NCBI GenBank assembly: GCA_949752795.1
Contig: CATKHW010000422.1
Location: forward strand, 868,001-932,000
Length of the DNA stretch: 64,000 nt
Reading direction: 5' to 3'
DNA from: Hyperoodon ampullatus
Lineage: Eukaryota > Chordata > Mammalia > Artiodactyla > Ziphiidae
Shown: one piece after another, positions 37,409 through 50,423 of the stretch
How the letters are laid out: every line of letters begins with the position of its first letter
Position numbering within the stretch: position 1 is the first letter of the stretch
Notes under the pieces: generated by a model
What the model was told of the DNA's origin: nothing
The model's input: only the letters and a program-made list of their open reading frames with translations
Database searches by the model: none
Position numbers and translations under genes: made by a program

Positions 37409-38252
37409 GCATACGCCCTTTTTGGCCAAGCAAGCAAGCGGGCAATGCAAATCTGCACTACAAAGAAGTATCACTTCCCACCGGTCAAAAGGGACATCCA
37501 CAAAATGTGTAAAAACCAGAAAGGCAAGACAGGCCCTGGAGAACAGGGAGCCTTGTTATGCTGATGGGCGGGATGTAAATTGCCAACTGCCTCTCTGGAG
37601 GAGTGCATTGTGTTCCCTAAAACAAGTAAATAACAGAGCTACAGAGCCAAGGGCACTTCCAGTCAAGGGAATATACCTTGGGAAAACTGAAAATCAATAA
37701 GACAGAGCCACCCCAAAACTTAGGGCTGCACTGCTTACAAGGACCTCAACTTGGGTACACCTTAAATATCCCAGGAAATATAAAAATGGTTCAAAAAATT
37801 GTGGTACTTACGTACGATGGAATATCCCTCAGCCATGAAATCAATGTCATAAGACCAGTAGCAGCAAAATGGGTGGATTCAGGTACGATGATTCTAAGTG
37901 AAATAAGTCACACAGAAAAAGAAACTTATCATAAGATATCACTTATGAAGATCCTGTAAACATGGCTACACTTGAAGTGAGTTAGGAAAGAGAACAGTGT
38001 CTCACATTTAGAAAACACTCTTATGCCTGCTTAAGGGGGAAGGAGAGGTGGGGTGATGCATAAAACCAGAGTTTGATATAAGCACAGGTACCATTCCAAA
38101 AACCAACTATGGAATAGACAAGACCTACACCTTCCTCAGTGAAAGGGACTCAAAACCCCATATTTCCCGCAGAGGAATATATCTGAATAGTAAGAATCTT
38201 AAAACCTATGTATTGATATGTCTCCGTAATGGAATCAAGTGTGTCTAGACTG
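36514..38252 (+). repeat. Satellite unit 22 (B)
   Basis: The palindrome at 37357-37430 is perfect. The unit looks identical to unit 23 over its first 900 bp or so. It carries AAATAAAACAAAACAACTGG, TTTACTCTCAACC and CCAGTCAAGGGAATA. Confidence 0.95.
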
Positions 38253-39147
38253 GCATAAACATGGCAGCGAGAATCAGCTCAAACCCACTATAAAAAGGAA
38301 TTTCAAAAATAAAACAAAACAACTGGGAAATTCTTTACAATTCCTTCAGGGTCTCTGATGAAACCTGGAATGACCCTATCTACAACGACAGCTGGATGTG
38401 GCATAAGGCTGGACACTTGGGACTGAGAGGATTGGTGAGATTGGGTGAACAAATGCAGACCCTTTAAAGCAATAATGCATGGCACACATTCCATGGGTCC
38501 CAACTCTCCAGGTTGAAGGGAATATTACTACAGATATAACATGTACGGGAATCCTAGAGAACGGACACACTGTGAATACGAAAGGTTTCTAAAACTCAAC
38601 GAATAGTCCCTCTCCTGGTGCTCCGGTTTGACTTTCCATCTGCTTTACTCTCAACCTCCCAACTTGGAGAGACAGCCCCTTTAACCTCCTGGTTCGCACA
38701 GGTTGCCAATTTGGCAGAGGATGAAAGGGAAGAGGGAGAACCAATGAGAGAGTAGCTGTTAGGCATTTGGACGGGCACATATCACTGTAATTTCCCGGCA
38801 GGAAGAAGAATTAACCAAAGTCTCAGCCCCCCACCGGGAACCAGCATAGGTCCTGAACCAAAATTTTGGACTTGCGGTCAGCTCACCTAAAAGGAGTTGA
38901 AAAATGGAGCTCAGGGGCACAGCAATTCACAAACTGGCCGAGTAATAAAGGACAACTATCGTCCAATAATCTGTTGAGGGAAGGCAACGAGGCGGACTTG
39001 AAAGCGAGGCAGAATAGCAGGAAACAGATTTCAAGAGGTACGTTGGAATCGCCTTTAAAGCACAGGAAGAGAGGCACAACTTCGACAATGATGCACTTGG
39101 CCAAAAAGGGCGTATGCGTTTTCTCCTGAATATATTCAGGAGAAAAC
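37749..39147 (+). repeat. Recent single-unit duplication, copy 2
   Basis: This is the partner of 36010-37408. The first visible difference is the A in CATACACCC near 39148, after which the copy drifts toward the unit 27 type. Confidence 0.7.
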
Positions 39148-40900
39148 GCATACACCCTTTTTGGCCAAGCAAGCAAGCGGGCAATGCAAATCTGCACTAC
39201 AAAGAAGTATCACTTCCCACCGGTCAAAAGGGACATCCACAAAATGTGTAAAAACCAGAAAGGCAAGACAGGCCCTGGAGAACAGGGAGCCTTGTTATGC
39301 TGATGGGCGGGATGTAAATTGCCAACTGCCTCTCTGGAGGAGTGCATTGTGTTCCCTAAAACAAGTAAATAACAGAGCTACAGAGCCAAGGGCACTTCCA
39401 GTCAAGGGAATATACCTTGGGAAAACTGAAAATCAATAAGACAGAGCCACCCCAAAACTTAGGGCTGCACTGCTTACAAGGACCTCAACTTGGGTACACC
39501 TTAAATATCCCAGGAAATATAAAAATGGTTCAAAAAATTGTGGTACTTACGTATGATGGAATATCCCTCAGCCATGAAATCAATGTCATAAGACCAGTAG
39601 CAGCAAAATGGGTGGATTCAGGTACGATGATTCTAAGTGAAATAAGTCACAGAGAAAAAGAAACTTATCATAAGATATCACTTATGAAGATCCTGTAAAC
39701 ATGGCTACACTTGAAGTGAGTTAGGAAAGAGAACCATGTCTCACATTTAGAAAACACTCTTATGCCTGCTTAAGGTGGAAGGAGAGGTGGGGTGATGCAT
39801 AAAACCAGAGTTTGATATAAGCACAGGTACCGTTCCAAAAACCAACTATGGAATAGACAAGACCTACACCTTCCTCAGTGAAAGGGATTCAATGCCCCAT
39901 ATTTCCCGCAGAGGAATATATCTGACTAGTAAGAATCTTAAAACCTATGTATTGATATGTCTCTGTAAGGGAATCAAGTGTGTCTAGCCTGGCATAAACA
40001 TGGCAGCGAGAATCAGCTCAAACCCACTATAAAAAGGAATTTCAAAAACAAAACAAAAAAACTGGGAAATTCTTTACAATTCCTTCAGGGTCTCTGATGA
40101 AAGCTGGAATGACCCTATCTACAACGACAGCTGGATGTGGCATAAGGCTGGACACTTGGGACTGAGAGGATTGGTGAGATTGGGTGAACAAATGCAGACC
40201 ATTTAAAGCAATAATTCATGGCACACATTCCATGGGTCCCAAATCTCAAGGTTGAAGGGAATATTACTACAGTTATAACATGTACGGGGAACCTAGAGTA
40301 CGGACACACTGTGAATACGAAAGGTTTCTAAAACTCAACGAATAGTCCCTCTCCTGGTGCTCCGGTTTGACTTTCCAACTGCTTTACTATCAACCTCCCA
40401 ACTTGGAGAGACAGCCCCTTTAACCTCCTGGTTCGCACAGGTTGCCAATTTGGCAGAGGTTGAAAGGGAAGAGGGAGAACCAATGAGAGAGTAGCTGTTA
40501 GGCATTTGGACGGGCACATATCACTGTAATTTCCCGGCAGGAAGAAGAATTAACCAAAGTCTCAGCCCCCCACCTGGAACCAGTATAGGTCCTGAACCAA
40601 AATTTTGGACTTGCGGTCAGCTCACCTAAAACGAGTTAAAAAATGGAGCTCAGGGGCACAGCAATTCACAAACTTGCCGAGTAATAAAGGACAACTATCG
40701 TCCAAAAATCTGTTGAGGGAAGGCAAAGACGCGGACTTGAAAGCGAGGCAGTATAGCAGGAAACAGATTTCAAGAGGTACGTTGGAATCGCCTTTAAAGC
40801 ACAGGAAGAGGGCCACAACTTCGACAATGATGCACTTGGCCAAAAAGGGCGTATGCGTTTTCTCCTGAATATATTCAGGAGAAAACGCATACGCCCTTTT
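38250..40900 (+). repeat. Units 23-24 segment, paired with 27-28
   Basis: The segment recurs 6,956 bp downstream at about 45206-47860. Shared variants include GAACCATGTCTC, AAGGTGGAAGG, TTCAATGCCCC, TAGCCTGGC, ACCATTTAAAGC, AATTCATGGC, GAGGTTGAAAGG and GAGTTAAAAAATGG. Similarity fades after about 40930. Confidence 0.75.
38253..39991 (+). repeat. Satellite unit 23 (B)
   Basis: The 5' part copies unit 22. The 3' part (CACAGAGAAAAAG, GAACCATGTCTC, AAGGTGGAAGG) matches unit 27. The palindrome at 39096-39169 has one mismatch (CATACACCC), shared with units 10 and 27. Confidence 0.95.
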
Positions 40901-41730
40901 TGGCCAAGCAAGCAAGCGGGCAATGCAAATCTGCACTACAAAGAAGTATCACTTCCCACCGGTCAAAAGGGACATCCACAAAATGTGTAAAAACCAGAAA
41001 GGCAAGACAGGCCCTGGAGAACAGGGAGCCTTGTTATGCTGATGGGCGGGATGTAAATTGCCAACTGCCTCTCTGGAGGAGTGCATTGTGTTCCCTAAAA
41101 CAAGTAAACAACAGAGCTACAGAGCCAAGGGTACTTCCAGTCTAGGGAATATACCTTGTGAAAACTGAAAATCAATAAGACAGAGCCACCCCAAAATTTA
41201 GGGCTGCACTGCTTACAAGGACCTCAACTTGGGTACACCTTAAATATCCCAGGAAATATAAAAATGGTTCAAAAAATTGTGGAACTTACGTACGGTGGAA
41301 TATCCCTCAGCCATGAAATCAATGTCATAAGACCAGTAGCAGCAAAATGGGTGGATTCAGGTACGATGATTCTAAGTGAAATAAGTCACACAGAAAAAGA
41401 AACTTATCATAAGATATCACTTATGAAGATCCTGTAAACATGGCTATACTTGAACTGAGTTAGGAAAGAGAACAGTGTCTCACATTTAGAAAACAATCTT
41501 ATGCCTGCTTAAGGGGGAAGGAGAGGTGGGGTGATGCATAAAACCAGAGTTTGATATAAGCACAGGTACCATTCCAAAAACCAACTATGGAATAGACAAG
41601 ACCTACACCTTCCTCAGAGAAAGGGACTCAAAACCCCATATTTCCCGCAGAGGAATATATCTGACTAGTAAGAATCTTAAAACCTATGTATTGATATGTC
41701 TCCGTAAGGGAAACAAGTGTGTCTAGACTG
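39992..41730 (+). repeat. Satellite unit 24 (B)
   Basis: The palindrome at 40835-40908 is perfect. The 5' half matches unit 28 (ACCATTTAAAGC, AATTCATGGC, GAGGTTGAAAGGG, CTTGCCGAG) and the 3' half matches unit 20. It is therefore a mosaic at the seam of two four-unit repeats. Confidence 0.95.
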
Positions 41731-43190
41731 GCATAAATATGCAGCGAGAATCATCTCAAAGCCACTATTAAAAGGAATTTCAATAATAAAAAAAAAAAAA
41801 AGTGGGAAATTCTTTACAATTCCTTCAGGGTCTCTGATGAAACCTGGAATGACCCTATCTACAACGACAGCTGGATGTGGCATAAGGCTGGACACTTGGG
41901 ACTGAGAGGATTGGTGAGATTGGGTGAGCAAATGCAGACCCTTTAAAGCAATAACGCATGGCACACATTCCATGGGTCCCAACTCTCCAGGTTGAAGGGA
42001 ATATTACTACAGATATAACATGTACGGGAATCCTAGAGAACGGACACACTGTGAATACGAAAGGTTTCTAAAACTCAACGAATAGTCCCTCTCCTGGTGC
42101 TCCGGTTTGACTTTCCATCTGCTTTACTATCAACCTCCCAACTTGGAGAGACAGCCCCTTTAACCTCCTGGTTCGCACAGGTTGCGAATTTGGCAGAGGA
42201 TGAAAGGGAAGAGGGAGAACCAATGAGAGAGTAGCTGATAGGCATTTGGACGGGCACATATCACTGTAATTTCCCGGCAGGAAGAAGAATTAACCAAAGT
42301 CTCAGCCCCCCACCGGGAACCAGTATAGGTCCTGAACCAAAATTTTGGACTTGCGGTCAGCTCACCAAAAACGAGTTGAAAAATGGAGCTCAGGGGCACA
42401 GCAATTCACAAACTGGCCGAGTAATAAAGGACAACTATCGACCAAAAATCTGTTGAGGGAAGGCAACGAGGCGGACTTGAAAGCGAGGCAGAATAGCAGG
42501 AAACAGATTTCAAGAGGTACGTTGGAATCCCCTTTAAAGCACAGGAAGAGAGGCACAACTTCGACAATGATGCACTTGGCCAAAAAGGGCGTATGCATTT
42601 TCTCCTGAATATATTCAGGAGAAAACGCATACGCCCTTTTTGGCCAAGCAAGCAAGCGGGCAATGCAAATCTGCACTACAAAGAAGTATCACTTCCCACC
42701 GGTCAAAAGGGACATCCACAAAATGTGTAAAAACCAGAAAGGCAAGACAGGCCCTGGAGAACAGGGAGCCTTGTTATGCTGATGGGCGGGATGTAAATTG
42801 CCAACTGCCTCTCTGGAGGAGTATATTGTGTTCCCTAAAACAAGTAAAGAACAGAGCTACAGAGGCAAGGGCACTTCCAGTCTAGGGAATAAACCTTGGG
42901 AAAATTGAAGATCAATAAGACAGAGCCACCCCAAAATTTAGGGCTCCACTGCTTACAAGGACCTCAACTTGGGTACACCTTAAATATCCCAGGAAATATA
43001 AAAATGGTTCAAAAAATTGTGGTACTTACGTACGATGGAATATCCCTCAGCCATGAAATCAATGTCATAAGACCAGTAGCAGCAAAATGGGTGGATTCAG
43101 GTACGATGATTCTAAGTGAAATAAGTCACACAGAAAAAGAAACTTATCATAAGATATCACTTATGAAGATCCTGTAAACATGGCTACACT
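41095..43190 (+). repeat. Four-unit higher-order repeat, copy 2 segment
   Basis: This is the counterpart of the segment at 34140-36230. Few differences are visible: a longer A-run near 41790, CATCTCAAAGCC for CAGCTCAAAGCC, and AGTATATTG for AGTACATTG. Confidence 0.8.
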
Positions 43191-43469
43191 TGAAGTGAGT
43201 TAGGATAGAGAACAGTGTCTCACACTTAGAAAACACTCTTATGCCTGCTTAAGGGGGAAGGAGAGGTGGGGTGATGCATAAAACCAGAGTTTGATATAAG
43301 CACAGGTACCATTCCAAAAACCAACTATGGAATAGACAAGACCTACACCTTCCTCAGTGAAAGGGACTCAAAACCCCATATTTCCCGCAGAGGAATATAT
43401 CTGACTAGTAAGAATTTAAAACCTATGTATTGATATGTCTCCGTAAGGGAATCAAGTGTGTCTAGACTG
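41731..43469 (+). repeat. Satellite unit 25 (B)
   Basis: It is a near copy of unit 21, including the missing base at ATAAATATGCAGCG, a longer A-run near 41790, ATCGACCAAAAATC and GGAATCCCCTTTAAAG. The palindrome at 42575-42648 has the same single mismatch as unit 21. AGAATTTAAAACC near 43413 is short by two bases. Confidence 0.95.
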
Positions 43470-45208
43470 GCATAAACATGGCAGCGAGAATCAGCTCAAA
43501 CCCACTATAAAAAGGAATTTCAAAAACAAAACAAAAAAACTGGGAAATTCTTTACAATTCCTTCAGGGTCTCTGATGAAACCTGGAATGACCCTATCTAC
43601 AACGACAGCTGGATGTGGCATAAGGCTGGACACTTGGGACTGAGAGGATTGGTGAGATTGGGTGAACAAATGCAGACCCTTTAAAGCAATAATGCATGGC
43701 ACACATTCCATGGGTCCCAACTCTCCAGGTTGAAGGGAATATTACTACAGTTATAACATGTACGGGAAACCTAGAGAACGGACACACTGTGAATACGAAA
43801 TGTTTCTAAAACTCAACGAATAGTCCCTCTCCTGGTGCTCCGGTTTGACTTTCCTTCTGCTTTACTATGAACCTCCCAAATTGGAGAGACAGCCCCTTTA
43901 ACCTCCTGGTTCGCACAGGTTGCCAATTTGGCAGAGGATGAAAGGGAAGTGGGAGAACCAATGAGAGAGTAGCTGTTAGGCATTTGGATGGGAACATATC
44001 ACTGTAATTTCCCGGCAGGAAGAAGAATTAATCAAAGTCTCAGCCCCCCACCGGGAACCAGTATAGGTCCTGAACCTAAATTTTGGACTTGCGGTCAGCT
44101 CACCTAAAACGAGTTGAAAAATGGAGCTCAGGGGCACAGCAATTCACAAACTGGCCGAGTAATAAAGGACAACTATCGTCCAAAAATCTGTTGAGGGAAG
44201 GCAACGAGGCAGACTTGAAAGCGAGGCAGAATAGCAAGAAACAGATTTCAAGAGGTACGTTGGAATCGCCTTTAAAGCACAGGAAGAGGGGCACAACTTC
44301 GACAATGATGCACTTGGCCAAAAAGGGCGTATGCGTTTTCTCCTGAATATATTCAGGAGAAAAAGCATACGCCCTTTTTGGCCAAGCAAGCAAGCGGGCA
44401 ATGCAAATTTGCACTACAAAGAAGTATCACTTCCCACCGGTCAAAAGGGACATCCACAAAATGTGTAAAAACCGGAAAGGCAAGACAGGCCCTGGAGAAC
44501 ATGGAGCCTTTTTATGCTGATGGGTGGGATGTAAATTGCCAACTGCCTCTCTGGAGGAGTGCATTGTGTTCCCTAAAACAAGTAAACAACAGAGCTACAG
44601 AGCCAAGGGCACTTCCAGTCTAGGGAATATACCTTGGGAAAACTGAAAATCAAAAAGACACAGCCACCCTAAAATTTAGTGCTGCACTGCTTACAAGGAC
44701 CTCCACTTGGGTACACCTTAAATATCCCAGGAAATATAAAAATGGTTCAAAAAATTGTGGTACTTACGTACGATGGAATATCCCTCAGCCATGAAATCAA
44801 TGTCATAAGACCAGTAGCAGCAAAATGGGTGGATTCAGGTACGATGATTCTAAGTGAAATAAGTCACACAGAAAAAGAAACATATCAGAAGATGTCACTT
44901 ATGAAGATCCTGTAAACATGGCTACACTTGAACTGAGTTAGGAAAGAGAACAGTGTCTCACATTTAGAAAACACTCTTATGCCTGCTTAAGGGGGAAGAA
45001 GAGGTGGGGTGATGCATAAAACCAGAGCTTGATATAAGCACAGGTACCGTTCCAAAAACCAACTATGGAATAGACAAGACCTACACCTTCCTCAGTGAAA
45101 GGGACTCAAAACCCCATATTTCCCGCAGAGGAATATATCTGACTAGTAAGAGTCTTAAAACCTATGTATTGATATGTCTGCATAAGGGAATCAAGTGTGT
45201 CTAGACTG
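43470..45208 (+). repeat. Satellite unit 26 (B)
   Basis: The palindrome at 44313-44386 has one mismatch (GAAAAAGCATACG), shared with unit 30. The frame start region is changed (CCACCCTAAAATTTAGTG near 44664). GAACATGGAGCCTTTTTATG near 44498 is private. Confidence 0.95.
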
Positions 45209-47860
45209 GCATAAATATGGCAGCGAGAATCAGCTCAAACCCACTATAAAAAGGAATTTCAAAAATAAAACAAAACAACTGGGAAATTCTTTACAATTCC
45301 TTCAGGGTCTCTGATGAAACCTGGAATGACCCTATCTACAACGACAGCTGGATGTGGCATAAGGCTGGACACTTGGGACTGAGAGGATTGGTGAGATTGG
45401 GTGAGCAAATGCAGACCCTTTAAAGCAATAATGCATGGAACACATTCCATGGGTCCCAACTCTCCAGGTTGAAGGGAATATTACTACAGCTATAACATGT
45501 ACGGGAAACCTAGAGAACGGAAACACAGTGAATACGAAATGTTTCTAAAACTCAACGAATAGTCCCTCTCTTGGTGCTCCGGTTTGACTTTCCATCTGCT
45601 TTACTCTCAACCTCCCAACTTGGAGAGACAGCCCCTTTAACCTCCTGGTTCGCACAGGTTGCCAATTTGGCAGAGGATGAAAGGGAAGAGGGAGAACCAA
45701 TGAGAGAGTAGCTGTTAGGCATTTGGACGGGCACATATCACTGTAATTTCCCGGCAGGAAGAAGAATTAACCAAAGTCTCAGCCCCCCACCGGGAACCAG
45801 CATAGGTCCTGAACCAAAATTTTGGACTTGCGGTCAGCTCACCTAAAACGAGTTGAAAAATGGAGCTCAGGGGCACAGCAATTCACAAACTGGCCGAGTA
45901 ATAAAGGACAACTATCGTCCAATAATCTGTTGAGGGAAGGCAACGAGGCGGACTTGAAAGTGAGGCAGAATAGCAGGAAACAGATTTCAAGAGGTACGTT
46001 GGAATCGCCTTTAAAGCACAGGAAGAGGGGCACAACTTCGACAATGATGCACTTGGCCAAAAAGGGCGTATGCGCTTTCTCCTGAATATATTCAGGAGAA
46101 AACGCATACACCCTTTTTGGCCAAGCAAGCAAGCGGGCAATGCAAATCTGCACTACAAAGAAGTATCACTTCCCACCGGTCAAAAGGGACATCCACAAAA
46201 TGTGTAAAAACCAGAAAGGCAAGACAGGCCCTGGAGAACAGGGAGCCTTGTTATGCTGATGGGCGGGATGTAAATTGCCAACTGCCTCTCTGGAGGAGTG
46301 CATTGTGTTCCCTAAAACAAGAAAATAACAGAGCTACAGAGCCAAGGGCACTTCCAGTCAAGGGAATATACCTTGGGAAAACTGAAAATCAATAAGACAG
46401 AGCCACCCCAAAACTTAGGGCTGCACTGCTTACAAGGACCTCAACTTGGGTACACCTTAAATATCCCAGGAAATATAAAAATGGTTCAAAAAATTGTGGT
46501 ACTTACGTACGATGGAATATCCCTCAGCCATGAAATCAATGTCATAAGACGAGTAGCAGCAAAACGGGTGGATTCAGGTACGATGATTCTAAGTGAAATA
46601 AGTCACAGAGAAAAAGAAACTTATCATAAGATATCACTTATGAAGATCCTGTAAACATGGCTACACTTGAAGTGAGTTAGGAAAGAGAACCATGTCTCAC
46701 ATTTAGAAAACACTCTTATGCCTGCTTAAGGTGGAAGGAGAGGTGGGGTGATGCATAAAACCAGAGTTTGATATAAGCACAGGTACCGTTCCAAAAACCA
46801 ACTATGGAATAGACAAGACCTACACCTTCCTCAGTGAAAGGGATTCAATGCCCCATATTTCCCGCAGAGGAATATATCTGACTAGTAAGAATCTTAAAAC
46901 CTATGTATTGATATGTCTCTGTAAGGGAATCAAGTGTGTCTAGCCTGGCATAAACATGGCAGCGAGAATCAGCTCAAACCCACTATAAAAAGGAATTTCA
47001 AAAACAAAACAAAAAAACTGGGAAATTCTTTACAATTCCTTCAGGGTCTCTGATGAAACCTGGAATGACCCTATCTACAACGACAGCTGGATGTGGCATA
47101 AGGCTGGACACTTGGGACTGAGAGGATTGGTGAGATTGGGTGAACAAATGCAGACCATTTAAAGCAATAATTCATGGCACACATTCCATGGGTCCCAAAT
47201 CTCCAGGTTGAAGGGAATATTACTACAGTTATAACATGTACGGGAAACCTAGAGTACGGACACACTGTGAATACGAAAGGTTTCAAAAACTCAACGAATA
47301 GTCCCTCTCCTGGTGCTCCGGTTTGACTTTCCATCTGCTTTACTATCAACCTCCCAACTTGGAGAGACAGCCCCTTTAACCTCCTGGTTCGCACAGGTTG
47401 CCAATTTGGCAGAGGTTGAAAGGGAAGAGGGAGAACCAATGAGAGAGTAGCTGTTAGGCATTTGGACGGGCACATATCACTGTAATTTCCCGGCAGGAAG
47501 AAGAATTAACCAAAGTCTCAGCCCCCCACCGGGAACCAGTATAGGTCCTGAACCAAAATTTTGGACTTGCGGTCAGCTCACTTAAAACGAGTTAAAAAAT
47601 GGAGCTCAGGGGCACAGCAATTCACAAACTTGCCGAGTAATAAAGGAGAACTATCGTCCAAAAATCTGTTGAGGGAAGGCAAAGAGGCGGACTTGAAAGC
47701 GAGGCAGAATAGCAGGAAACAGATTTCAAGAGGTACGTTGGAATCGCCTTTAAAGCACAGGAAGAGGGGCACAACTTCGACAATGATGCACTTGGCCAAA
47801 AAGGGTGTATGCGTTTTCTCCTGAATATATTCAGGAGAAAACGCATACGCCCTTTTTGGC
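45206..47860 (+). repeat. Units 27-28 segment, paired with 23-24
   Basis: This is the second copy of the segment at 38250-40900. The unit 27 part differs more (ATAAATATGG at its start, GACGAGTAGCAGC). The unit 28 part differs little. Confidence 0.75.
45209..46947 (+). repeat. Satellite unit 27 (B)
   Basis: It resembles unit 23 (AAATAAAACAAAACAACTGG, CCAATAATCTG, CCAGTCAAGGGAATA). The palindrome at 46052-46125 has two mismatches, one of them shared with unit 23. GACGAGTAGCAGCAAAACGG near 46548 is shared with unit 32. Confidence 0.95.
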
Positions 47861-48685
47861 CAATCAAGCAAGCGGGCAATGCAAATCTGCACTACAAAGA
47901 AGTATCACTTCCCACCGGTCAAAAGGGACATCCACAAAATGTGTAAAAACCAGAAAGGCAAGACAGGCCCTGGAGAACAGGGAGCCTTGTTATGCTGATG
48001 GGCGGGATGTAAATTGCCAACTGCCTCTCTGGAGGAGTGCATTGTGTTCCCTAAAACAAGTAAAGAACAGAGCTACAGAGCCAAGGGCACTTCCAGTCTA
48101 GGGAATATACCTTGGGAAAACTGAAAATCAATAAGACAGAGCCACCCCAAAACTTAGGGCTGCACTGCTTACAAGGACCTCAACTTGGGTACACCTTAAA
48201 TATCCCAGGAAATATAAGAATGGTTCAAAAAATTGTGGTACTTACGTACGATGGAATATCCCTCAGCCATGAAATCAATGTCATAAGACCAGTAGCAGCA
48301 AAATGGGTGGATTCAGGTACGATGATTCTAAGTGAAATAAGTCACAGAGAAAAAGAAACTTATCATAAGATATCACTTATGAAGATCCTGTAAACATGGC
48401 TACACGTGAACTGAGTTAGGAAAGAGAACCATGTCTCACATTTAGAAAACAATCTTATGCCTGCTTAAGGTGGAAGGAGAGGTGGGGTGATGCATAAAAC
48501 CAGAGTTTGATATAAGCACAGGTACCGTTCCAAAAACCAACTATGGAATAGACAAGACCTACACCTTCCTCAGTGAAAGGGATTCAAAACCCATATTTCC
48601 CACAGAGGAATATATCTGACTAGTAAGAATCTTAAAACCTATGTATTGATATGTCTCCGTAAGGGAATCAAGTGTGTCTAGACTG
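46948..48685 (+). repeat. Satellite unit 28 (B), 1738 bp
   Basis: The 5' half is a near copy of unit 24. The palindrome at 47791-47864 has two mismatches (GGGTGTATG in the left arm, CCAAT at the right end). One base is lost at TTCAAAACCCATAT near 48584. Confidence 0.95.
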
Positions 48686-50423
48686 GCATAAACATGGCAG
48701 CGGGATCAGCTCAAACCCACTATAAAAAGGAATTTCAAAAACAAAACAAAAAAACTGGGAAATTCTTTACAATTCCTTCAGGGTCAATGATGAAACCTGG
48801 AATGACCCTATCTACAATGACAGCTGGATGTGGCATAAGGCTGGACACTTGGGCCTGAGAGGATTGGTGAGATTGGGTGAGCAAATGCAGACCCTTTAAA
48901 GCAATAATGCATGGCACACATTCCATGGGTCCCAAATCTCAAGGTTGAAGGGAATATTACTACAGATATAACATGTACGGGAATCCTAGAGAATGGACAC
49001 ACTGTGAGTACGAAAGGTTTCTAAAACTCAACGAATAGTCCCTCTCCTGGTGCTCCGGTTTGACTTTCCATCTGCTTTACTATCAACCCCCTAACTTGGG
49101 GAGACAGCCCCTTTAACCTCCTGGTTCGCACAGGTTGCCAATTTGGCAGAGGATGAAAGGGAAGAGGGAGAACCAATGAGAGAGTAGCTGTTGGGAATTT
49201 GGACGGGCACATATCACTATAACTTCCCGGCAGGAAGAAGAATTAACCAAAGTCTCAGCCACCCACCGGGAACCAGCATAGGTCCTGAACCAAAATTTTG
49301 GACTTGCGGTCAGCTCACAAAAAACGAGTTGAAAAATGGAGCTCAGGGGTACAGCAATTCACAAACTGGCCGAGTAATAAACGACAACTATCGTCCAAAA
49401 ATCTGTTGAGGGAAGGCAACGAGGCGGACTTGAAAGCGAGGCAGAATAGCAGGAAACAGATTTCAAGAGGTACGTTGGAATCGCCTTTAAAGCACAGGAA
49501 GAGGGGCACAACTTCGACAATGATGCACTTGGCCAAAAAGGGCGTATGCGTTTTCTCCTGAATATATTCAGGAGAAAACGCATACGCCCTTTTTGGCCAT
49601 GCAAGCAATCGGGCAATGCAAATCTGCACTACAAAGAAGTATCACTTCCCACCGGTCAAAAGGGACATCCACAAAATGTGTAAAAACCAGAAAGGCAAGA
49701 CAGGCCCTGGAGAACAGGGAGCCTTGTTATGCTGATGGGCGAGATGTAAATTGCCAACTGCCTCTCTGGAGGAGTGCATTGTGTTCCCTAAAACAAGTAA
49801 AGAACAGAGCTACAGAGCCAAGGGCACTTCCAGTCTAGGGAATATACCTTGGGAAAACTGAAAATCAATAAGACAGAGCCACCCTAAAATTTAGGGCTGC
49901 ACTGCTTACAAGGACCTCAACTTGGGTACACCTTAAATATCCCAGGAAATATAAAAATGGTTCAAAATATTGTGGTACTTACGTACGATGGGATATCCCT
50001 CAGCCTCGAAATCAATGTCATGAGACCAGTAGCAGCAAAATGGGTGGATTAGGGTACGATGATTCTAAGTGAAATAAGTCACAGAGAAAAAGAAACTTAT
50101 CATAAGATATCACTTATGAAGATCCTGTAAACATGGCTACACTGGAACTGAGTTAGGAAAGTGAACAGTGTCTCTCATTTAGAAAACACTCTTATGCCTG
50201 CTTAAGGGGGAAGGAGAGGTGGGGTGATGCATAAAACCAGAGTTTGATATAAGCACAGGTACCGTTCCAAAAACCAACTATGGAATAGACAAGACCTACA
50301 CCTTCCTCAGTGAAAGGGACTCAAAACCCCATATTTCCTGCAGAGGAATATATCTGACTAGTAAGAATCTTAAAACCTATGTATTGATATGTCTCCGTAA
50401 GGGAATCAAGTGTGTCTAGACAG
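48686..50423 (+). repeat. Satellite unit 29 (B), 1738 bp
   Basis: One base is lost at GCAGCGGGATCAGC near 48697. The palindrome at 49528-49601 has one right-end mismatch (GGCCATG). The conserved frame is stopped at GTGGATTAGGG near 50044. Confidence 0.95.
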
